Positions 14,637 through 27,420 of a stretch of 54,124 bases of DNA are shown piece by piece. This DNA is from an uncultured Actinomycetes bacterium (GTDB taxonomy: Bacteria > Actinomycetota > Actinomycetes > Nanopelagicales > Nanopelagicaceae). Position numbers and translations under genes: made by a program. Numbering within the stretch: position 1 is the first letter of the stretch; every line of letters starts with the position of its first letter. The stretch covers positions 1-54,124 of the forward strand of contig CAIUXE010000086.1 in NCBI GenBank assembly GCA_903902965.1, given 5' to 3'. A model generated the notes under the pieces. That model did no database searches and was not told the origin of the DNA. It worked only from the letters and a program-made list of their open reading frames with translations.

Positions 14637-17600
14637 TTGAAAACTAAATCAACTAATTCCCGTCGTCTATCTTTTAACAAGATTCGCGAACCACTTGAGG
14701 TGCCTAACCTCCTTGCTCTGCAAACAGAGAGTATGGATTGGTTACTAGGAAATGATGCGTGGCGTAATCGCCTAACCGTTTCTGAAAACACCACACGTGG
14801 CGAGATTCCAAAGCAATCAGGTTTGGAAGAGATCTTCGAAGAAATCTCACCAATCGAAGATTTCCAAGGATCGATGAGTTTGTCTTTCCGCGATCACCGC
14901 TTCGAGCCACCTAAGTATGCAATTGAAGAGTGCAAAGAACGCGACATTACTTACGCCGCTCCACTTTTCGTAACTGCAGAATTCACCAACAACATCACTG
15001 GTGAAATTAAGAGCCAGACAGTATTCATGGGCGATTTCCCACTGATGACATCACGTGGAACTTTCGTTATCAACGGAACAGAGCGCGTTGTTGTTTCGCA
15101 GATTGTTCGTTCTCCTGGTGTTTACTTTGAGAAGAGTGATCCTGAGAAGAACTCAGACAAAGATGTTTTAATTGCAAAAATCATTCCAAGCCGTGGTGCA
15201 TGGTTGGAATTTGAAGTTGATAAGAAAGATTTAGTTGGCGTACGTATTGATCGTAAGCGCAAAATTCCAGTAACTGTTTTCTTAAAGGCACTGGGTTGGG
15301 ATGAAGCACAAATTCGCGAGCACTTCGGTGAGTACGAATCAATGGTTGGAACTCTTGAAAAAGATCACACCGTTACCCAAGATGATGCTTTGTTAGATAT
15401 CTACCGCAAACTTCGTCCAGGTGAACCACCAACACGTGAAGCTGCACAAACACTTATTGAAAATCTTTACTTCAATCCAAAACGTTATGACTTGGCAAAA
15501 GTTGGTCGTTTCAAAATCAATAAGAAACTTGGTCTTGATCACGATCTTCGTAAAGGTTTGCTAACTATTGAAGATATCGTTTCTGCGATTAAGTACATCG
15601 TAAAGATGCACGCTGGTGAAGTTGTAATGGATTCAGTTCGCGGACAAGTTCGCATTGAAACTGATGACATCGACCACTTCGGAAACCGTCGTCTTCGTAA
15701 CGTTGGTGAATTGATCCAAAACCAGGTTCGTACCGGTTTGTCTCGTATGGAGCGCGTAGTTCGTGAGCGCATGACCACACAAGATGTAGAAGCGATCACT
15801 CCTCAAACATTGATCAATATTCGTCCAATCACTGCAAGCATCAAGGAGTTCTTCGGAACTTCCCAACTTTCGCAGTTCATGGATCAGACAAACCCACTTT
15901 CAGGTCTAACTCACAAGCGCCGTTTATCAGCACTTGGACCTGGTGGACTTTCACGTGAGCGCGCAGGCTTCGAAGTTCGTGACGTTCACCCATCTCACTA
16001 CGGTCGTATGTGTCCAATCGAAACTCCAGAAGGTCCAAACATTGGATTGATCGGTTCGTTGGCAACATTTGGTCGCATTACGCCATTCGGATTTATTGAA
16101 ACTCCTTACCGCAAAGTTAATAAAGGAAAAGTTACCGATCACATCGATTACTTAACTGCGGATGAAGAAGATGAGCACATCATTGCTCAGGCAAATGCTC
16201 CACTTACAGATTCAAGTCACTTCGCAGAGCCACGTGTATTAGTTCGCCGTAAAGGTGGAGAAGTTGAATACATCCCGGCTGAAGAAGTTGATTACATGGA
16301 TGTTTCACCACGCCAAATGGTTTCTGTTGCAACGGCAATGATTCCATTCCTTGAGCATGATGATGCTAACCGTGCGCTTATGGGATCTAACATGATGCGT
16401 CAGGCTGTGCCACTTCTTCGCGCCGAAGCTCCACTTGTTGGAACTGGCATGGAGTATCGCGCTGCTGTTGATGCTGGCGATGTTGTGCTTTCCGAAAAAG
16501 CCGGCGTTGTTACTGAAGTATCTGCAGATTCAATCACTGTTATGGCAGATGATTCTTCTTATAAGACTTACTTCTTAGCGAAGTTCCGTCGTTCAAACCA
16601 AGGCACTAGTTATAACCAAAAACCAATCGTCGCAACTGGCGAGCGCGTTGAGGCTGGCGGAGTTCTTGCAGATGGTCCATCAACTGAGAACGGCGAATTA
16701 GCACTTGGTAAAAACTTACTTGTGGCATTTATGCCATGGGAAGGTCACAACTACGAAGATGCAATTATTTTGAGCCAACGTTTAGTTCAAGATGATGTGC
16801 TTTCGTCAATTCACATTGAAGAGTACGAAGTTGATGCACGCGATACCAAACTTGGACCTGAGGAAATTACTCGCGACATTCCAAACGTCAGCGAAGAAGT
16901 TCTTGCAGATCTTGATGAGCGTGGAATTATTCGCGTCGGTGCTGATGTAGTACCTGGCGATATTCTTGTTGGAAAAGTAACTCCTAAGGGAGAAACTGAA
17001 TTAACACCTGAGGAGCGTTTGCTCCGTGCAATCTTTGGTGAGAAGGCTCGTGAAGTTCGCGATACCTCACTTAAAGTTCCACACGGTGAAGGCGGAAAAG
17101 TAATCGGCGTCAAAGTATTTGATAGCGAAGAAGGCTACGAGTTACTTTCTGGCGTTAACCAATTGGTCCGCGTTTATGTTGCACAAAAGCGCAAAATCCA
17201 AGATGGTGACAAACTTGCTGGCCGTCACGGAAACAAGGGTGTTATTTCTAAGATTCTTCCGGCTGAAGATATGCCATTCCTTGAGGATGGAACTCCAGTA
17301 GACATCATTCTTAACCCACTCGGTGTACCTGGTCGTATGAACGTTGGCCAAGTTCTTGAAACACATCTTGGTTGGGTAGCTAATCAAGGATGGGATGTTG
17401 AAGGAAGCGATCTTGACTGGACTAAAGATTTAAAGCGCATCGGTGCTCTTTCTGGAAAACCAGGAACCCGTGTAGCAACTCCAGTATTTGATGGTGCTAA
17501 AGAAGAAGAAATCACTGGTCTTCTTGATGCAACTATTAAAAACCGCGATGGAAACCGTTTGGTTGATGGTTCCGGTAAAGCACGTTTGTTCGATGGACGT

Positions 17601-18089
17601 ACTGGCGAGCCATACCGTGATCCAATCTCAGTTGGTTACATCTACATTCTTAAATTACTTCACCTTGTTGATGACAAGATTCACGCACGTTCAACAGGTC
17701 CTTACTCAATGATTACGCAACAACCACTTGGTGGAAAAGCACAATTCGGTGGTCAGCGCTTTGGCGAGATGGAAGTTTGGGCACTTGAAGCTTATGGTGC
17801 TGCTTACACCTTGCAAGAGTTGCTAACAATTAAATCCGATGACGTTCTTGGTCGCGTAAAAGTTTATGAAGCGATCGTCAAGGGTGAAAATATTCCAGAG
17901 CCTGGCATTCCTGAATCATTCAAAGTTTTGATTAAGGAAATGCAATCACTCTGTCTCAACGTTGAAGTTCTGTCATCAGACGGAGCTGCAATTGAGATGC
18001 GAGATACAGATGAAGAAGTATTCCGTACTGCTGAAGAGCTCGGAATCAACCTATCCCGGGTTGAACCAAGCAGCGTTGAAGAGATCTAG
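14637..18089 (+). CDS. rpoB: DNA-directed RNA polymerase beta subunit
   Basis: A 1150-residue protein if translation starts at the TTG at 14637, which has GGAAGGA at 14621-14627, 9 bases upstream. The frame is open to a GTG at 14571, but those 22 residues are not conserved and lack a ribosome site. The start region [21 protein letters not shown] matches Streptomyces RpoB. The rifampicin region [24 protein letters not shown] has Thr where most bacteria have Asn at the E. coli 518 position. The catalytic-site segments GHNYEDAI and [10 protein letters not shown] are intact. The protein forms the active centre with RpoC, encoded 14 bases downstream. Confidence 0.96.
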   Translation: MKTKSTNSRRLSFNKIREPLEVPNLLALQTESMDWLLGNDAWRNRLTVSENTTRGEIPKQSGLEEIFEEISPIEDFQGSMSLSFRDHRFEPPKYAIEECKERDITYAAPLFVTAEFTNNITGEIKSQTVFMGDFPLMTSRGTFVINGTERVVVSQIVRSPGVYFEKSDPEKNSDKDVLIAKIIPSRGAWLEFEVDKKDLVGVRIDRKRKIPVTVFLKALGWDEAQIREHFGEYESMVGTLEKDHTVTQDDALLDIYRKLRPGEPPTREAAQTLIENLYFNPKRYDLAKVGRFKINKKLGLDHDLRKGLLTIEDIVSAIKYIVKMHAGEVVMDSVRGQVRIETDDIDHFGNRRLRNVGELIQNQVRTGLSRMERVVRERMTTQDVEAITPQTLINIRPITASIKEFFGTSQLSQFMDQTNPLSGLTHKRRLSALGPGGLSRERAGFEVRDVHPSHYGRMCPIETPEGPNIGLIGSLATFGRITPFGFIETPYRKVNKGKVTDHIDYLTADEEDEHIIAQANAPLTDSSHFAEPRVLVRRKGGEVEYIPAEEVDYMDVSPRQMVSVATAMIPFLEHDDANRALMGSNMMRQAVPLLRAEAPLVGTGMEYRAAVDAGDVVLSEKAGVVTEVSADSITVMADDSSYKTYFLAKFRRSNQGTSYNQKPIVATGERVEAGGVLADGPSTENGELALGKNLLVAFMPWEGHNYEDAIILSQRLVQDDVLSSIHIEEYEVDARDTKLGPEEITRDIPNVSEEVLADLDERGIIRVGADVVPGDILVGKVTPKGETELTPEERLLRAIFGEKAREVRDTSLKVPHGEGGKVIGVKVFDSEEGYELLSGVNQLVRVYVAQKRKIQDGDKLAGRHGNKGVISKILPAEDMPFLEDGTPVDIILNPLGVPGRMNVGQVLETHLGWVANQGWDVEGSDLDWTKDLKRIGALSGKPGTRVATPVFDGAKEEEITGLLDATIKNRDGNRLVDGSGKARLFDGRTGEPYRDPISVGYIYILKLLHLVDDKIHARSTGPYSMITQQPLGGKAQFGGQRFGEMEVWALEAYGAAYTLQELLTIKSDDVLGRVKVYEAIVKGENIPEPGIPESFKVLIKEMQSLCLNVEVLSSDGAAIEMRDTDEEVFRTAEELGINLSRVEPSSVEEI

Positions 18090-18103
18090 GAGAGGAGCGA
18101 GCA

Positions 18104-21100
18104 ATGTTAGATGTCAACTTTTTCGATGAGCTGAAGATCGGCCTCGCATCCGCTGAGGACATTCGCGGTTGGTCACATGGTGAAGTTAAGAAACCAGAAA
18201 CGATCAACTACCGAACCCTAAAACCTGAGAAAGATGGTTTGTTTGACGAGAAGATCTTCGGACCTACTCGCGATTGGGAGTGCTACTGCGGTAAGTACAA
18301 GCGCGTTCGCTTTAAAGGAATTGTTTGCGAGCGATGCGGTGTTGAAGTAACTCGTGCAAAAGTTCGTCGTGAACGTATGGGTCACATTGAACTAGCAGCA
18401 CCTGTAACTCACATCTGGTACTTCAAGGGAGTTCCTAGCCGTCTTGGATACTTACTGGATCTTGCACCTAAAGATCTTGAGAAAGTTATTTACTTCGCTG
18501 CGTACATGATCACTGAAGTAGATGCTGATGCTCGTCACGAAGATTTCGAGCAAAACCAAAAGAAATTGCTTAACGACAAGAAAAAGATCGAAACAAAACG
18601 CGATCTAGATCTTGATACCCGCCAGAAGAAACTCGAAGTTGATCTCTCAGCTCTTGAAGATGAAGGCGCGAAAGCAGATGCTCGTCGTAAGGTCCGCGAA
18701 AGCGCAGAACGCGAAATGAAAAATGTTCGCGATCGTGCTCAACGCGAACTTGATCGTCTGGATGAAGTTTGGGAGCGTTTCAAGAATCTTAAAGTTCAGG
18801 ATCTTGAAGGCGACGAAATGCTTTATCGTGAGATGCGCGATCGTTTCGGTATGTACTTCAAAGGTTCAATGGGTGCAGCTGCAATTAAGCACCGCTTAGA
18901 GACTTTTGATCTTGCTGCTGAAGCTGAATCACTTCGCAACATCATTGCAACTGGAAAAGGACAGAAGAAGACTCGTTCGATCAAACGTCTTCGTGTTGTT
19001 TCTTCTTTCTTAAACACATCTAATCACCCAGCATCAATGGTGTTGGATGCGGTTCCAGTTATTCCACCTGATCTTCGTCCAATGGTCCAACTAGATGGTG
19101 GACGTTTCGCGACTTCAGATCTAAATGATCTTTATCGTCGCGTAATTAACCGCAACAACCGTTTGAAGCGTCTTGCAGATCTTGGCGCACCAGAGATCAT
19201 CGTCAACAACGAGAAGCGCATGCTTCAAGAAGCTGTTGATGCGCTCTTTGATAATGGTCGTCGTGGTCGTCCAGTAACTGGCCCAGGAAACCGTGCACTT
19301 AAATCACTTTCTGACATGCTTAAAGGTAAGCAAGGCCGTTTCCGTCAGAACTTGCTAGGAAAGCGTGTTGATTACTCTGGCCGTTCAGTAATTGTTGTCG
19401 GACCACAGCTGAAACTTCATCAGTGCGGACTTCCAAAGCAGATGGCCCTTGAACTCTTCAAACCATTTGTTATGAAGCGCCTGGTTGATTTAAATCACGC
19501 ACAAAATATCAAATCAGCAAAACGTATGGTTGAGCGTGCTCGTTCAGTTGTATGGGATGTTCTTGAAGAAGTTATTTCAGAGCACCCAGTACTTCTAAAC
19601 CGCGCACCAACTCTGCACCGACTTGGTATTCAAGCATTTGAGCCACAGTTAATTGAAGGTAAAGCAATCCAGATTCACCCACTTGTTTGTACTGCATTCA
19701 ACGCAGACTTCGACGGTGATCAGATGGCTGTGCACCTTCCACTTTCTGCAGAAGCTCAAGCAGAAGCTCGCGTATTGATGCTTTCAAGCAACAATATTCT
19801 CTCTCCTGCAAATGGACGCCCAATTACTTCTCCTACACAGGACATGGTTCTTGGTTTGTACTTCTTAACTTCATATCTTGAAAATGAGAAAGGCGATGGA
19901 CGTGCATTCTCTTCAGTTTCTGAAGGAATCATGGCATTCGATCAAGGCTCACTTTCACTACAAGCTCGAATCAAAGTTCGTTTAGCAGCTGGAAGTGTTC
20001 CTCCACGTGGATTAGATGTTCCAGGTTGGGTTGAAGGAGAAGCTTTCACACTAGAAACAACTCTTGGTCGTGCATTGTTTAATGAAGTACTTCCAACAGA
20101 TTATCCATTTGTTGATTACGACGTAACTAAGAAACAACTTGGTTCCATCGTTAACGATTTAGCAGAGCGATATCCAAAAGTTGTTGTTGCGACAACACTT
20201 GATGGTTTGAAGAGCCTTGGTTTCCACTGGGCAACTCGTGCTGGCGTAACTATTGGTATCGAAGATGTGGTAACTCCTCCGCGCAAGCGCGAAATCCTCG
20301 AGTCTTATGAAAATAAGGCAGAGAAAGTTCAATCTCAGTATGAGAAGGGCTTGATCACCGATGATGAGCGTCGCCAAGAGTTAATTGAAATTTGGACCCA
20401 GGCGACAAATGAAGTTGCAAAGGCAATGGAAGAAAACTTCCCTCGTCGCAACCCAGTTTGGATGATGGTTTTCTCAGGCGCACGTGGAAACATGATGCAG
20501 GTCCGTCAGATCGCAGGTATGCGTGGACTTGTAGCAAATCCAAAGGGAGAAATTATCCCGCGTCCGATCAAATCAAACTTCCGCGAAGGTCTATCAGTAC
20601 TTGAGTACTTCATCTCAACACACGGTGCTCGTAAAGGTCTTGCAGATACAGCACTTCGTACCGCTGACTCAGGTTACTTAACTCGTCGTCTTTGCGACGT
20701 TGCACAAGATGTAATTATTCGTGAAGAAGATTGCGGAACTGATCGTGGTCTGACTCTTGAAATTGCATCTGTAAATGCAACTGGTGAGTTAGTAAAACTA
20801 GATCACGTCGAGTCATCTGTTTACTCACGTAACTTGGCTGAAGATATTGTTGTTAGCGGGCAGACAATTGCAATCGCTAATTCAGATCTTGGCGATGTAC
20901 TTATTGATCGCTTACTAGCTGCAGGAATTCAAGAAGTAAAAGTTCGCTCAGTACTAACTTGCGAGAGCAAAGTTGGACAGTGTGCAGCTTGTTACGGACG
21001 TTCACTTGCATCTGGTCACTTAGTAGATGTCGGCGAAGCAGTCGGAATCATTGCAGCGCAATCAATTGGTGAGCCAGGAACGCAGTTAACAATGCGTACC

Positions 21101-21985
21101 TTCCACACCGGTGGTGCGGTAAACGAAGCCGGAGATATCACACACGGTCTTCCTCGTATTGTTGAACTTTTCGAAGCGCGTGAACCAAAAGGTAAAGCGC
21201 CAATCGCAGAGTACGCAGGACGAATCACATTTGAAGAGGATCCAAAAAATCCAACCGGTAAGCGCTTAGTTCTAACTCCAGATAATGGAAGCGAAGAAGT
21301 TGCTTATCCAGTTTCACGTTCTCGTAAGTTATTAGTTAACGACGGAGATCGTGTTGAAGTTGGACAACGTTTACTTCTTGGTGCAATTGATCCAAAGGAT
21401 GTACTTCGTATCCTTGGACCACGTGCAACACAAGTACACCTTTGCGAAGAGATCCAATCTGTTTATCGCTCACAGGGTGTTGCTATTCACGATAAGCACA
21501 TTGAAGTTATCGTGCGACAGATGCTTAAGCGGATCACCATTCTTGAAGCTGGTAACGCCAACTTCTTGCCAGGTGAACTTGTGGAGCGCGGTCGTTTCGA
21601 AACTGAGAACCGTCGCGTCGTAGCAAATAGCGGAACTCCTGCTTCTGGTCGTGCCGAGTTGATGGGTATCACCAAGGCATCCCTTGCTACTGAATCATGG
21701 TTGTCAGCTGCTTCATTCCAAGAGACCACTCGAGTATTGACCGATGCCGCCTTGGGCGAGCGCCGCGATAACTTGGTCGGCCTCAAAGAGAATGTGATCA
21801 TCGGCAAGCTAATTCCAGCTGGAACTGGCCTAGCCCGTTACCGAAATGTCCGAGTTGAGCCTACTGAGGCAGCAAAGGCAGCGGTTTATGCGGCATATGA
21901 CGAGTACGACTTCACCCCATTTGAGAGCCAAGGCTCCGGTGAGGCGGTCCGTCTCGACGAGTTTGAGGTAGATAACCGCTCGTAA
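18104..21985 (+). CDS. rpoC: DNA-directed RNA polymerase beta' subunit
   Basis: A 1293-residue protein. The N-terminal zinc site is present ([20 protein letters not shown]). The catalytic magnesium motif NADFDGD lies at residues 533-539. The second zinc site near residues 890-980 includes [13 protein letters not shown], and the trigger-loop/bridge-helix region reads [21 protein letters not shown]. The coiled insertion around residues 150-230 is shared with mycobacterial RpoC. An AGGAG site precedes the ATG. No truncation is visible. Confidence 0.98.
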   Translation: MLDVNFFDELKIGLASAEDIRGWSHGEVKKPETINYRTLKPEKDGLFDEKIFGPTRDWECYCGKYKRVRFKGIVCERCGVEVTRAKVRRERMGHIELAAPVTHIWYFKGVPSRLGYLLDLAPKDLEKVIYFAAYMITEVDADARHEDFEQNQKKLLNDKKKIETKRDLDLDTRQKKLEVDLSALEDEGAKADARRKVRESAEREMKNVRDRAQRELDRLDEVWERFKNLKVQDLEGDEMLYREMRDRFGMYFKGSMGAAAIKHRLETFDLAAEAESLRNIIATGKGQKKTRSIKRLRVVSSFLNTSNHPASMVLDAVPVIPPDLRPMVQLDGGRFATSDLNDLYRRVINRNNRLKRLADLGAPEIIVNNEKRMLQEAVDALFDNGRRGRPVTGPGNRALKSLSDMLKGKQGRFRQNLLGKRVDYSGRSVIVVGPQLKLHQCGLPKQMALELFKPFVMKRLVDLNHAQNIKSAKRMVERARSVVWDVLEEVISEHPVLLNRAPTLHRLGIQAFEPQLIEGKAIQIHPLVCTAFNADFDGDQMAVHLPLSAEAQAEARVLMLSSNNILSPANGRPITSPTQDMVLGLYFLTSYLENEKGDGRAFSSVSEGIMAFDQGSLSLQARIKVRLAAGSVPPRGLDVPGWVEGEAFTLETTLGRALFNEVLPTDYPFVDYDVTKKQLGSIVNDLAERYPKVVVATTLDGLKSLGFHWATRAGVTIGIEDVVTPPRKREILESYENKAEKVQSQYEKGLITDDERRQELIEIWTQATNEVAKAMEENFPRRNPVWMMVFSGARGNMMQVRQIAGMRGLVANPKGEIIPRPIKSNFREGLSVLEYFISTHGARKGLADTALRTADSGYLTRRLCDVAQDVIIREEDCGTDRGLTLEIASVNATGELVKLDHVESSVYSRNLAEDIVVSGQTIAIANSDLGDVLIDRLLAAGIQEVKVRSVLTCESKVGQCAACYGRSLASGHLVDVGEAVGIIAAQSIGEPGTQLTMRTFHTGGAVNEAGDITHGLPRIVELFEAREPKGKAPIAEYAGRITFEEDPKNPTGKRLVLTPDNGSEEVAYPVSRSRKLLVNDGDRVEVGQRLLLGAIDPKDVLRILGPRATQVHLCEEIQSVYRSQGVAIHDKHIEVIVRQMLKRITILEAGNANFLPGELVERGRFETENRRVVANSGTPASGRAELMGITKASLATESWLSAASFQETTRVLTDAALGERRDNLVGLKENVIIGKLIPAGTGLARYRNVRVEPTEAAKAAVYAAYDEYDFTPFESQGSGEAVRLDEFEVDNRS

Positions 21986-22007
21986 GGGCGGTCATTACCT
22001 ACCCGTT

Positions 22008-22041
22008 TTGACCAGGCGAGAGTGGTTCGGCTACTCTCGCC
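22008..22041 (+). promoter_or_regulatory. Putative promoter for rpsL-rpsG-fusA-tuf with embedded dyad
   Basis: TTGACC at 22008-22013 and TACTCT at 22032-22037 are 18 bases apart, the same layout as before rplJ. An 11-base inverted repeat, GGCGAGAGTGG (22015-22025) with CTACTCTCGCC (22031-22041), lies over the spacer and the -10. In RNA read through from rpoC the same sequence would form a strong hairpin without a U-run. The start of a new transcript would leave a leader of about 125 bases. Confidence 0.55.
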
Positions 22042-22104
22042 CTACTGAAAACAGCCCGCACTGACTTTTTGTTTGTGTAGCAATCGGTGGTGAATACGAC
22101 ACAC

Positions 22105-22121
22105 CCGACCGCGTGGGTCGG
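22105..22121 (+). promoter_or_regulatory. Hairpin in the rpsL leader
   Basis: CCGACC at 22105-22110 pairs with GGTCGG at 22116-22121 around a 5-base loop, 50 bases before the rpsL start. It is a simple stem of unknown role; an S7 or S12 target or a stability element is conceivable. Confidence 0.4.
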
Positions 22122-22171
22122 AGATAGTGCAAGAAGTGAAGTACTAGTAATTAAAGAGGAGAGGTAAACGC

Positions 22172-22546
22172 ATGCCAACGATTCAGCAGTTGGTCCGGAA
22201 AGGGCGCGCAGAGAAGAGTTCGAAGACGAACACTCCTGCACTAAAAGGCAGCCCACAACGGCGCGGTGTTTGCACGCGCGTTTACACAACTACTCCTAAG
22301 AAGCCAAACTCTGCGCTTCGTAAAGTGGCACGTGTTCGACTAACTAGTGGCATTGAAATTACTGCTTACATTCCAGGTGAAGGTCACAACTTGCAAGAGC
22401 ACTCAATCGTGCTTGTTCGTGGTGGTCGTGTAAAAGATCTTCCTGGTGTTCGTTACAAAATTATTCGCGGCTCATTAGATACCCAAGGTGTAAAGAATCG
22501 TAAGCAATCACGTAGCCGTTACGGTGCAAAGAAGGAGAAGAAGTAA
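22172..22546 (+). CDS. rpsL: 30S ribosomal protein S12
   Basis: A 124-residue decoding-centre protein. The loop [13 protein letters not shown] and the [13 protein letters not shown] loop keep the lysines (E. coli 43 and 88 equivalents) whose replacement causes streptomycin resistance, so the sequence is wild type there. An AGAGGAGAGG site precedes the ATG. Its last base is the first base of rpsG (TAATG). Confidence 0.98.
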   Translation: MPTIQQLVRKGRAEKSSKTNTPALKGSPQRRGVCTRVYTTTPKKPNSALRKVARVRLTSGIEITAYIPGEGHNLQEHSIVLVRGGRVKDLPGVRYKIIRGSLDTQGVKNRKQSRSRYGAKKEKK

Positions 22547-23016
22547 TGCCACGTAAAGGTCCCGCTCCGAAGAGCCCAGTAATTGCCGATCCGGTTTACA
22601 ACTCACCAGTTGTTACTGCGCTTATTAATAAAATTTTGCTTGATGGCAAGCGTTCAACTGCAGAACAAATTGTTTACGATGCGCTTGAAGGTTGCCGCGA
22701 AAAATCTGGTGCCGATCCGCTAATCACATTGAAGCGCGCACTAGACAACATTAAGCCAGCACTTGAAGTACGTAGCCGTCGTGTTGGTGGAGCTACTTAT
22801 CAGATTCCAGTTGAAGTTAAAGCTGCACGTTCAACCGCGCTTGCACTCCGTTGGCTCGTAACTTATTCACGTCTTCGTCGTGAAAAGACAATGGCAGAGC
22901 GTTTAATGAATGAATTAGTTGACGCAAGTAATGGTTTAGGCGCATCTGTAAAGAAGCGCGAAGACACTCACAAAATGGCAGAAGCTAACAAGGCTTTTGC
23001 TCACTATCGCTGGTAA
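22546..23016 (+). CDS. rpsG: 30S ribosomal protein S7
   Basis: A 156-residue protein of standard length that nucleates the 30S head and contacts the E-site tRNA. Typical segments include the [14 protein letters not shown] beta hairpin and the C-terminal [20 protein letters not shown]. It is translationally coupled to rpsL through the TAATG overlap. Confidence 0.98.
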   Translation: MPRKGPAPKSPVIADPVYNSPVVTALINKILLDGKRSTAEQIVYDALEGCREKSGADPLITLKRALDNIKPALEVRSRRVGGATYQIPVEVKAARSTALALRWLVTYSRLRREKTMAERLMNELVDASNGLGASVKKREDTHKMAEANKAFAHYRW

Positions 23017-23033
23017 TAAGGAGCACTGAGAAC

Positions 23034-25136
23034 GTGGCTGTAGATACTGCAATCGAGCTCGCCAAGGTCCGTAACATCGGGATCATGGCGCATATCGACG
23101 CTGGCAAAACCACCACAACTGAGCGCATTCTTTTTTACACCGGAATCAATTACAAAATTGGTGAGGTGCACGAAGGTGCCGCAACGATGGACTGGATGGA
23201 GCAGGAACAAGAGCGTGGAATCACGATCACCTCTGCTGCAACAACCTGCATGTGGGATGAGCACTTAATTAATATTATTGACACACCTGGCCACGTAGAT
23301 TTCACCGTAGAAGTAGAGCGTTCACTTCGCGTACTTGATGGTGCTGTAGCTGTGTTTGATGGTGTTGCCGGTGTTGAACCTCAATCAGAGACTGTATGGC
23401 GTCAAGCAGATCGTTACAACGTACCTCGTATTTGTTTTGTTAATAAACTAGATCGCACAGGTGCAAATTTTGATATGTGCGTTGACATGATTAAAACTCG
23501 TTTAAATGCAATTCCACTTGTTCTACAAATTCCAATCGGAGCAGAAATTGATTTCCTTGGAGTTGTCGATCTAATTGCAATGAAAGCACTTGTATGGCCA
23601 GGAGAGACAAAGAAGGGTGAGGATTACCTCGTCGAAGAGATTCCAGCTGATCTTGCAACAAAAGCTGCTGAAGCTCGTCACGCACTTGTTGAAACTCTTT
23701 CAGAAAATGATGACATTCTTATGGAGAAATACCTTGAAGGTGTTGCACCAACTGAAGAAGAGATCATCGCCGGAATTCGTCGTGCAACTCTTGCTGACAA
23801 AATTACTCCAGTACTTTGTGGTTCTGCATTTAAGAACAAAGGCGTACAGCCAATGCTTGATGCAGTAACTCGTTACCTTCCAAGCCCACTAGATGTTTCC
23901 GGAATTGTCGGTCACAAGATGGGTGATAGCTCAGTTGAGATTTTACGTAAGCCAGATCAGAAAGAACCTTTCTCTGCTCTTGCATTTAAAATCATGAGCG
24001 ATCCACACCTTGGAAAATTAACATTTGTTCGCGTTTACTCTGGCGTTCTTGAGACTGGTACTCCAATTCTCAACAGCACCAAAGATCGCAAAGAACGCGT
24101 TGGAAAGATTTATCAGATGCACGCAAATAAGCGCGAAGAGCGTGAGACTGCTGTAGCTGGAATGATCGTTGCAGTTATGGGTCTTAAGGACACCACAACC
24201 GGTGAAACACTTTGCGATCCTGCAAATCCAGTAATTCTAGAATCTATGGATTTCCCAGATCCAGTTCTGCACATTGCAATTGAGCCAAAGACAAAAGGCG
24301 ATCAAGAAAAACTTGGTATGGCGATCCAACGTCTTGCTGAAGAAGATCCAACTTTCCATGTTCGTACAGATGAAGAGACTGGCCAAACCATCATTGCTGG
24401 TATGGGCGAGCTTCACTTAGAAATTTTGGTTGACCGCATGCGTCGCGAATTTAAAGTGGAAGCAAATGTTGGTAAGCCACAGGTTGCTTACCGCGAAACT
24501 CTTCGTAAAGCAGTTGAACGTCACGATTACACCCACAAAAAACAAACAGGTGGATCTGGTCAGTTCGCAAAGATTCAAATTGCAGTTCACCCACTTCCAT
24601 CAGGTACTGAAGGCGGATATGAATTCGTCAACAAAGTAACCGGTGGTCGTATTCCACGGGAGTACATCCCTTCAGTTGATGCCGGTTGCCAAGAGGCCAT
24701 GCAAAGTGGTCCGCTAGCTGGTTATCCACTTGTAGATGTACAAGTCACTCTTCTTGATGGCGCTTACCACGATGTTGACTCATCGGAGTTGGCCTTCAAG
24801 ATTGCTGGAATCGCAGCATTTAAGGAAGCAGCAAAACTTGCTGGTCCGGTATTGCTTGAGCCAGTTATGTCTGTCGAAGTCATTACCCCTGAAGATTTCA
24901 TGGGCGATGTAATCGGCGATTTGAATAGTCGTCGTGGTCAGATTCAGGCCATGGACGAGAGATCAGGTGCTCGTATTGTTAAAGCAATTGTGCCGCTTTC
25001 AGAGATGTTCGGTTATGTCGGAGATCTTCGAAGCAAGACACAAGGCCGCGCAAGTTACAGCATGCAATTCGACTCATATGCAGAAGTTCCGGCAAATGTG
25101 GCGAAAGAGATCGTTGCAAAGGTCCGGGGCGAGTAG
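23034..25136 (+). CDS. fusA: Elongation factor G
   Basis: A 700-residue GTPase that drives translocation, beginning with GTG. The P-loop [14 protein letters not shown], switch I around [14 protein letters not shown], the DTPGHVD motif and the NKLD guanine-specificity motif ([12 protein letters not shown]) are all present, followed by domains II to V. The gene lies 17 bases after rpsG, in the str-operon order rpsL-rpsG-fusA-tuf. Confidence 0.98.
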   Translation: MAVDTAIELAKVRNIGIMAHIDAGKTTTTERILFYTGINYKIGEVHEGAATMDWMEQEQERGITITSAATTCMWDEHLINIIDTPGHVDFTVEVERSLRVLDGAVAVFDGVAGVEPQSETVWRQADRYNVPRICFVNKLDRTGANFDMCVDMIKTRLNAIPLVLQIPIGAEIDFLGVVDLIAMKALVWPGETKKGEDYLVEEIPADLATKAAEARHALVETLSENDDILMEKYLEGVAPTEEEIIAGIRRATLADKITPVLCGSAFKNKGVQPMLDAVTRYLPSPLDVSGIVGHKMGDSSVEILRKPDQKEPFSALAFKIMSDPHLGKLTFVRVYSGVLETGTPILNSTKDRKERVGKIYQMHANKREERETAVAGMIVAVMGLKDTTTGETLCDPANPVILESMDFPDPVLHIAIEPKTKGDQEKLGMAIQRLAEEDPTFHVRTDEETGQTIIAGMGELHLEILVDRMRREFKVEANVGKPQVAYRETLRKAVERHDYTHKKQTGGSGQFAKIQIAVHPLPSGTEGGYEFVNKVTGGRIPREYIPSVDAGCQEAMQSGPLAGYPLVDVQVTLLDGAYHDVDSSELAFKIAGIAAFKEAAKLAGPVLLEPVMSVEVITPEDFMGDVIGDLNSRRGQIQAMDERSGARIVKAIVPLSEMFGYVGDLRSKTQGRASYSMQFDSYAEVPANVAKEIVAKVRGE

Positions 25137-25190
25137 TCCTACCAGTCCTAAAAAGGCAGTTCAACTAAACCGATTAACTAGGAGGTCACA

Positions 25191-26384
25191 GTGGCGAAGG
25201 CAAAGTTCGAGCGTACAAAGCCGCACGTCAATATCGGCACCATCGGTCACATTGACCACGGTAAGACCACTCTTACTGCGGCAATTTCCAAGGTGCTTCA
25301 CGACAAATATCCAGATGTAAACCCATTCACACCATTTGATCAGATCGACAAGGCGCCAGAAGAGCGTCAGCGCGGTATCACTATCTCGATCGCTCACATT
25401 GAGTACCAGACCGAGAAGCGTCACTATGCGCACGTCGACTGTCCAGGTCACGCCGACTACATCAAAAATATGATCACCGGCGCTGCACAGATGGATGGAG
25501 CAATTCTTGTAGTTGCAGCAACTGATGGTCCAATGCCACAGACAAAAGAGCACGTACTACTTGCTCGTCAGGTTGGCGTACCAGCAATTGTTGTTGCACT
25601 TAATAAGTCCGACATGGTTGATGATGAAGAAATTTTGGAACTAGTTGAGATGGAAGTTCGCGAACTTCTCTCACTATATGAGTTCCCAGGAGACACCATC
25701 CCAGTCGTACGCGTATCAGCACTTAAAGCACTCGAAGGAGATGCAAAGTGGGCTGAAGCTCTTATGGGTCTGATGGCTGCAGTAGATGAGTCAATCCCAA
25801 CCCCAGAGCGTGAAATCGACAAACCATTCCTTATGCCAGTTGAAGATGTTTTCACAATCACTGGTCGCGGAACTGTTGTCACCGGTCGTATTGAGCGCGG
25901 CATCGTTAAGGTCAACGAAGAAATCGAAATCGTTGGAATTAAAGAAGCATCACAAAAGACCACCGTTACCGGCGTTGAAATGTTCCGCAAGCTTCTTGAT
26001 GAAGGTCGCGCGGGCGAAAACGTTGGACTTCTTCTACGTGGAACCAAGCGTGAAGATGTTGAGCGCGGTCAAGTGTGTTGCAAGCCAGGATCAATTACTC
26101 CACACACTGATTTTGATGCCAGCGTTTACATCCTTTCAAAGGATGAAGGCGGACGTCACACACCATTCTTCGACAACTACCGTCCACAGTTCTACTTCCG
26201 CACTACTGACGTCACCGGCGTCGTAACGCTTCCAAGTGGAACCGAAATGGTTATGCCTGGCGATAACACTGAGCTGAAGGTTGCACTTATTCAGCCAATC
26301 GCTATGGAAGAAGGATTGCGTTTTGCGATTCGTGAAGGTGGCCGCACTGTTGGTGCCGGTCGCGTTGTAAAGATCAATAAGTAA
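25191..26384 (+). CDS. tuf: Elongation factor Tu
   Basis: A 397-residue GTPase that delivers aminoacyl-tRNA, with GTG start and an AGGAGG site 6 bases upstream. Motifs are [37 protein letters not shown] and NKSDM, followed by domains II and III. Only one tuf copy is visible here. It is preceded by a 54-base gap with no clear promoter. Confidence 0.98.
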   Translation: MAKAKFERTKPHVNIGTIGHIDHGKTTLTAAISKVLHDKYPDVNPFTPFDQIDKAPEERQRGITISIAHIEYQTEKRHYAHVDCPGHADYIKNMITGAAQMDGAILVVAATDGPMPQTKEHVLLARQVGVPAIVVALNKSDMVDDEEILELVEMEVRELLSLYEFPGDTIPVVRVSALKALEGDAKWAEALMGLMAAVDESIPTPEREIDKPFLMPVEDVFTITGRGTVVTGRIERGIVKVNEEIEIVGIKEASQKTTVTGVEMFRKLLDEGRAGENVGLLLRGTKREDVERGQVCCKPGSITPHTDFDASVYILSKDEGGRHTPFFDNYRPQFYFRTTDVTGVVTLPSGTEMVMPGDNTELKVALIQPIAMEEGLRFAIREGGRTVGAGRVVKINK

Positions 26385-26433
26385 TTAATTAACAAACAGT
26401 TGTAATTAAGCAAGCGAGAGGAGGGCGAGGAGC

Positions 26434-26742
26434 ATGGCGGGTCAAAAGATTCGAATTCGGCTCAAGGCCTATGACCATGAGGTGATTGACTCTTCGGCGA
26501 AAAAAATCGTCGAAACAGTTGAGCGCACAGGTGCAAAGGTTGCCGGACCAGTTCCACTGCCTACAGAGCGGAATTCATTTTGTGTAATCCGTTCACCGCA
26601 CAAGTACAAAGACAGTCGTGAGCATTTTGAAATGCGCACCCATAAGCGTTTGATCGACATCATCGATCCAACGCCTAAGACTGTTGATTCCTTGATGCGA
26701 CTCGACCTCCCTGCTGGCGTCGACATTGAGATTAAGTTGTAG
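26434..26742 (+). CDS. rpsJ: 30S ribosomal protein S10 (NusE)
   Basis: A 102-residue protein and first gene of the S10 cluster. Conserved features are [22 protein letters not shown] and the long hairpin tip [19 protein letters not shown]10 contributes to the 30S head and also binds NusG, encoded earlier in this window, to link transcription and translation. Strong purine-rich ribosome site GAGGAGGGCGAGGAG lies upstream. The 49-base gap after tuf contains no convincing promoter, so the str and S10 clusters may be co-transcribed. Confidence 0.97.
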   Translation: MAGQKIRIRLKAYDHEVIDSSAKKIVETVERTGAKVAGPVPLPTERNSFCVIRSPHKYKDSREHFEMRTHKRLIDIIDPTPKTVDSLMRLDLPAGVDIEIKL

Positions 26743-26754
26743 GGGTAGAAAAAA

Positions 26755-27420
26755 ATGACACTAATTAGTACTCACCCACACACCCGAAAGGGCATTCTTG
26801 GCACAAAGCTAGGAATGACTCAAGTCTTCGATGCAAATAATCGGATTGTTCCGGTAACTGTTATTCAAGCTGGACCATGTGCAATTACGTTAATCCGCAC
26901 TCTTGAAAAAGATGGATATAGCGCAATTCAAATTGCATACGGTTCTATTGATCCACGCAAAGTTACTAAGCCACTTGCTGGTCACTTTGCAAAAGCTGGA
27001 GTTACTCCTCGCCGCTCTGTTGCTGAGATTCGTTTAGATGATGTCTCGGCATATGAAGTTGGCGGAGAAATTAACGCAGATATCTTTGCTGCTGGAGATC
27101 TAGTTGATGTAACTGGAACCAGCACTGGTAAAGGAACTGCCGGTGTAATGAAGCGTCACGGTTTCGGTGGTTTAGGTGCATCGCACGGTGTTGATCGTAA
27201 GCACCGTATGCCTGGATCAATCGGAGCATGTGCAACACCAGGTCGCGTATTTAAAGGTTTAAAAATGGCTGGACGTATGGGAAATGAAAAAGTCACGACT
27301 CAGAGTCTGACTCTCCACGCAGTTGATACCGAAAAGGGTTACCTATTAATTAAAGGTTCAGTCCCTGGTCCAATTGGTGGCTTAATTCTTGTTCGTGCCG
27401 CAGCGAAGGCAGGTGCGTAA
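26755..27420 (+). CDS. rplC: 50S ribosomal protein L3
   Basis: A 221-residue early-assembly protein. The loop reaching toward the peptidyl-transferase centre is intact ([20 protein letters not shown]). The N-terminus [16 protein letters not shown] is typical. The chosen ATG leaves a short 10-residue lead before it. The stop overlaps the rplD start (TAATG). Confidence 0.97.
   Translation: MTLISTHPHTRKGILGTKLGMTQVFDANNRIVPVTVIQAGPCAITLIRTLEKDGYSAIQIAYGSIDPRKVTKPLAGHFAKAGVTPRRSVAEIRLDDVSAYEVGGEINADIFAAGDLVDVTGTSTGKGTAGVMKRHGFGGLGASHGVDRKHRMPGSIGACATPGRVFKGLKMAGRMGNEKVTTQSLTLHAVDTEKGYLLIKGSVPGPIGGLILVRAAAKAGA

Noticed and set aside
22015-22041. An 11-base-pair hairpin as the intrinsic terminator of rpoBC
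   Set aside because: There is no T-run after it, and it coincides with a good -35/-10 pair, so it is listed as a promoter dyad. Termination by another mechanism remains possible.
25568-26047. A 159-residue open frame on the minus strand inside tuf
   Set aside because: It lies wholly opposite a highly conserved gene, its composition is Ser/Thr/Arg-rich as expected for the complement of biased codons, and no domain or ribosome site was seen.
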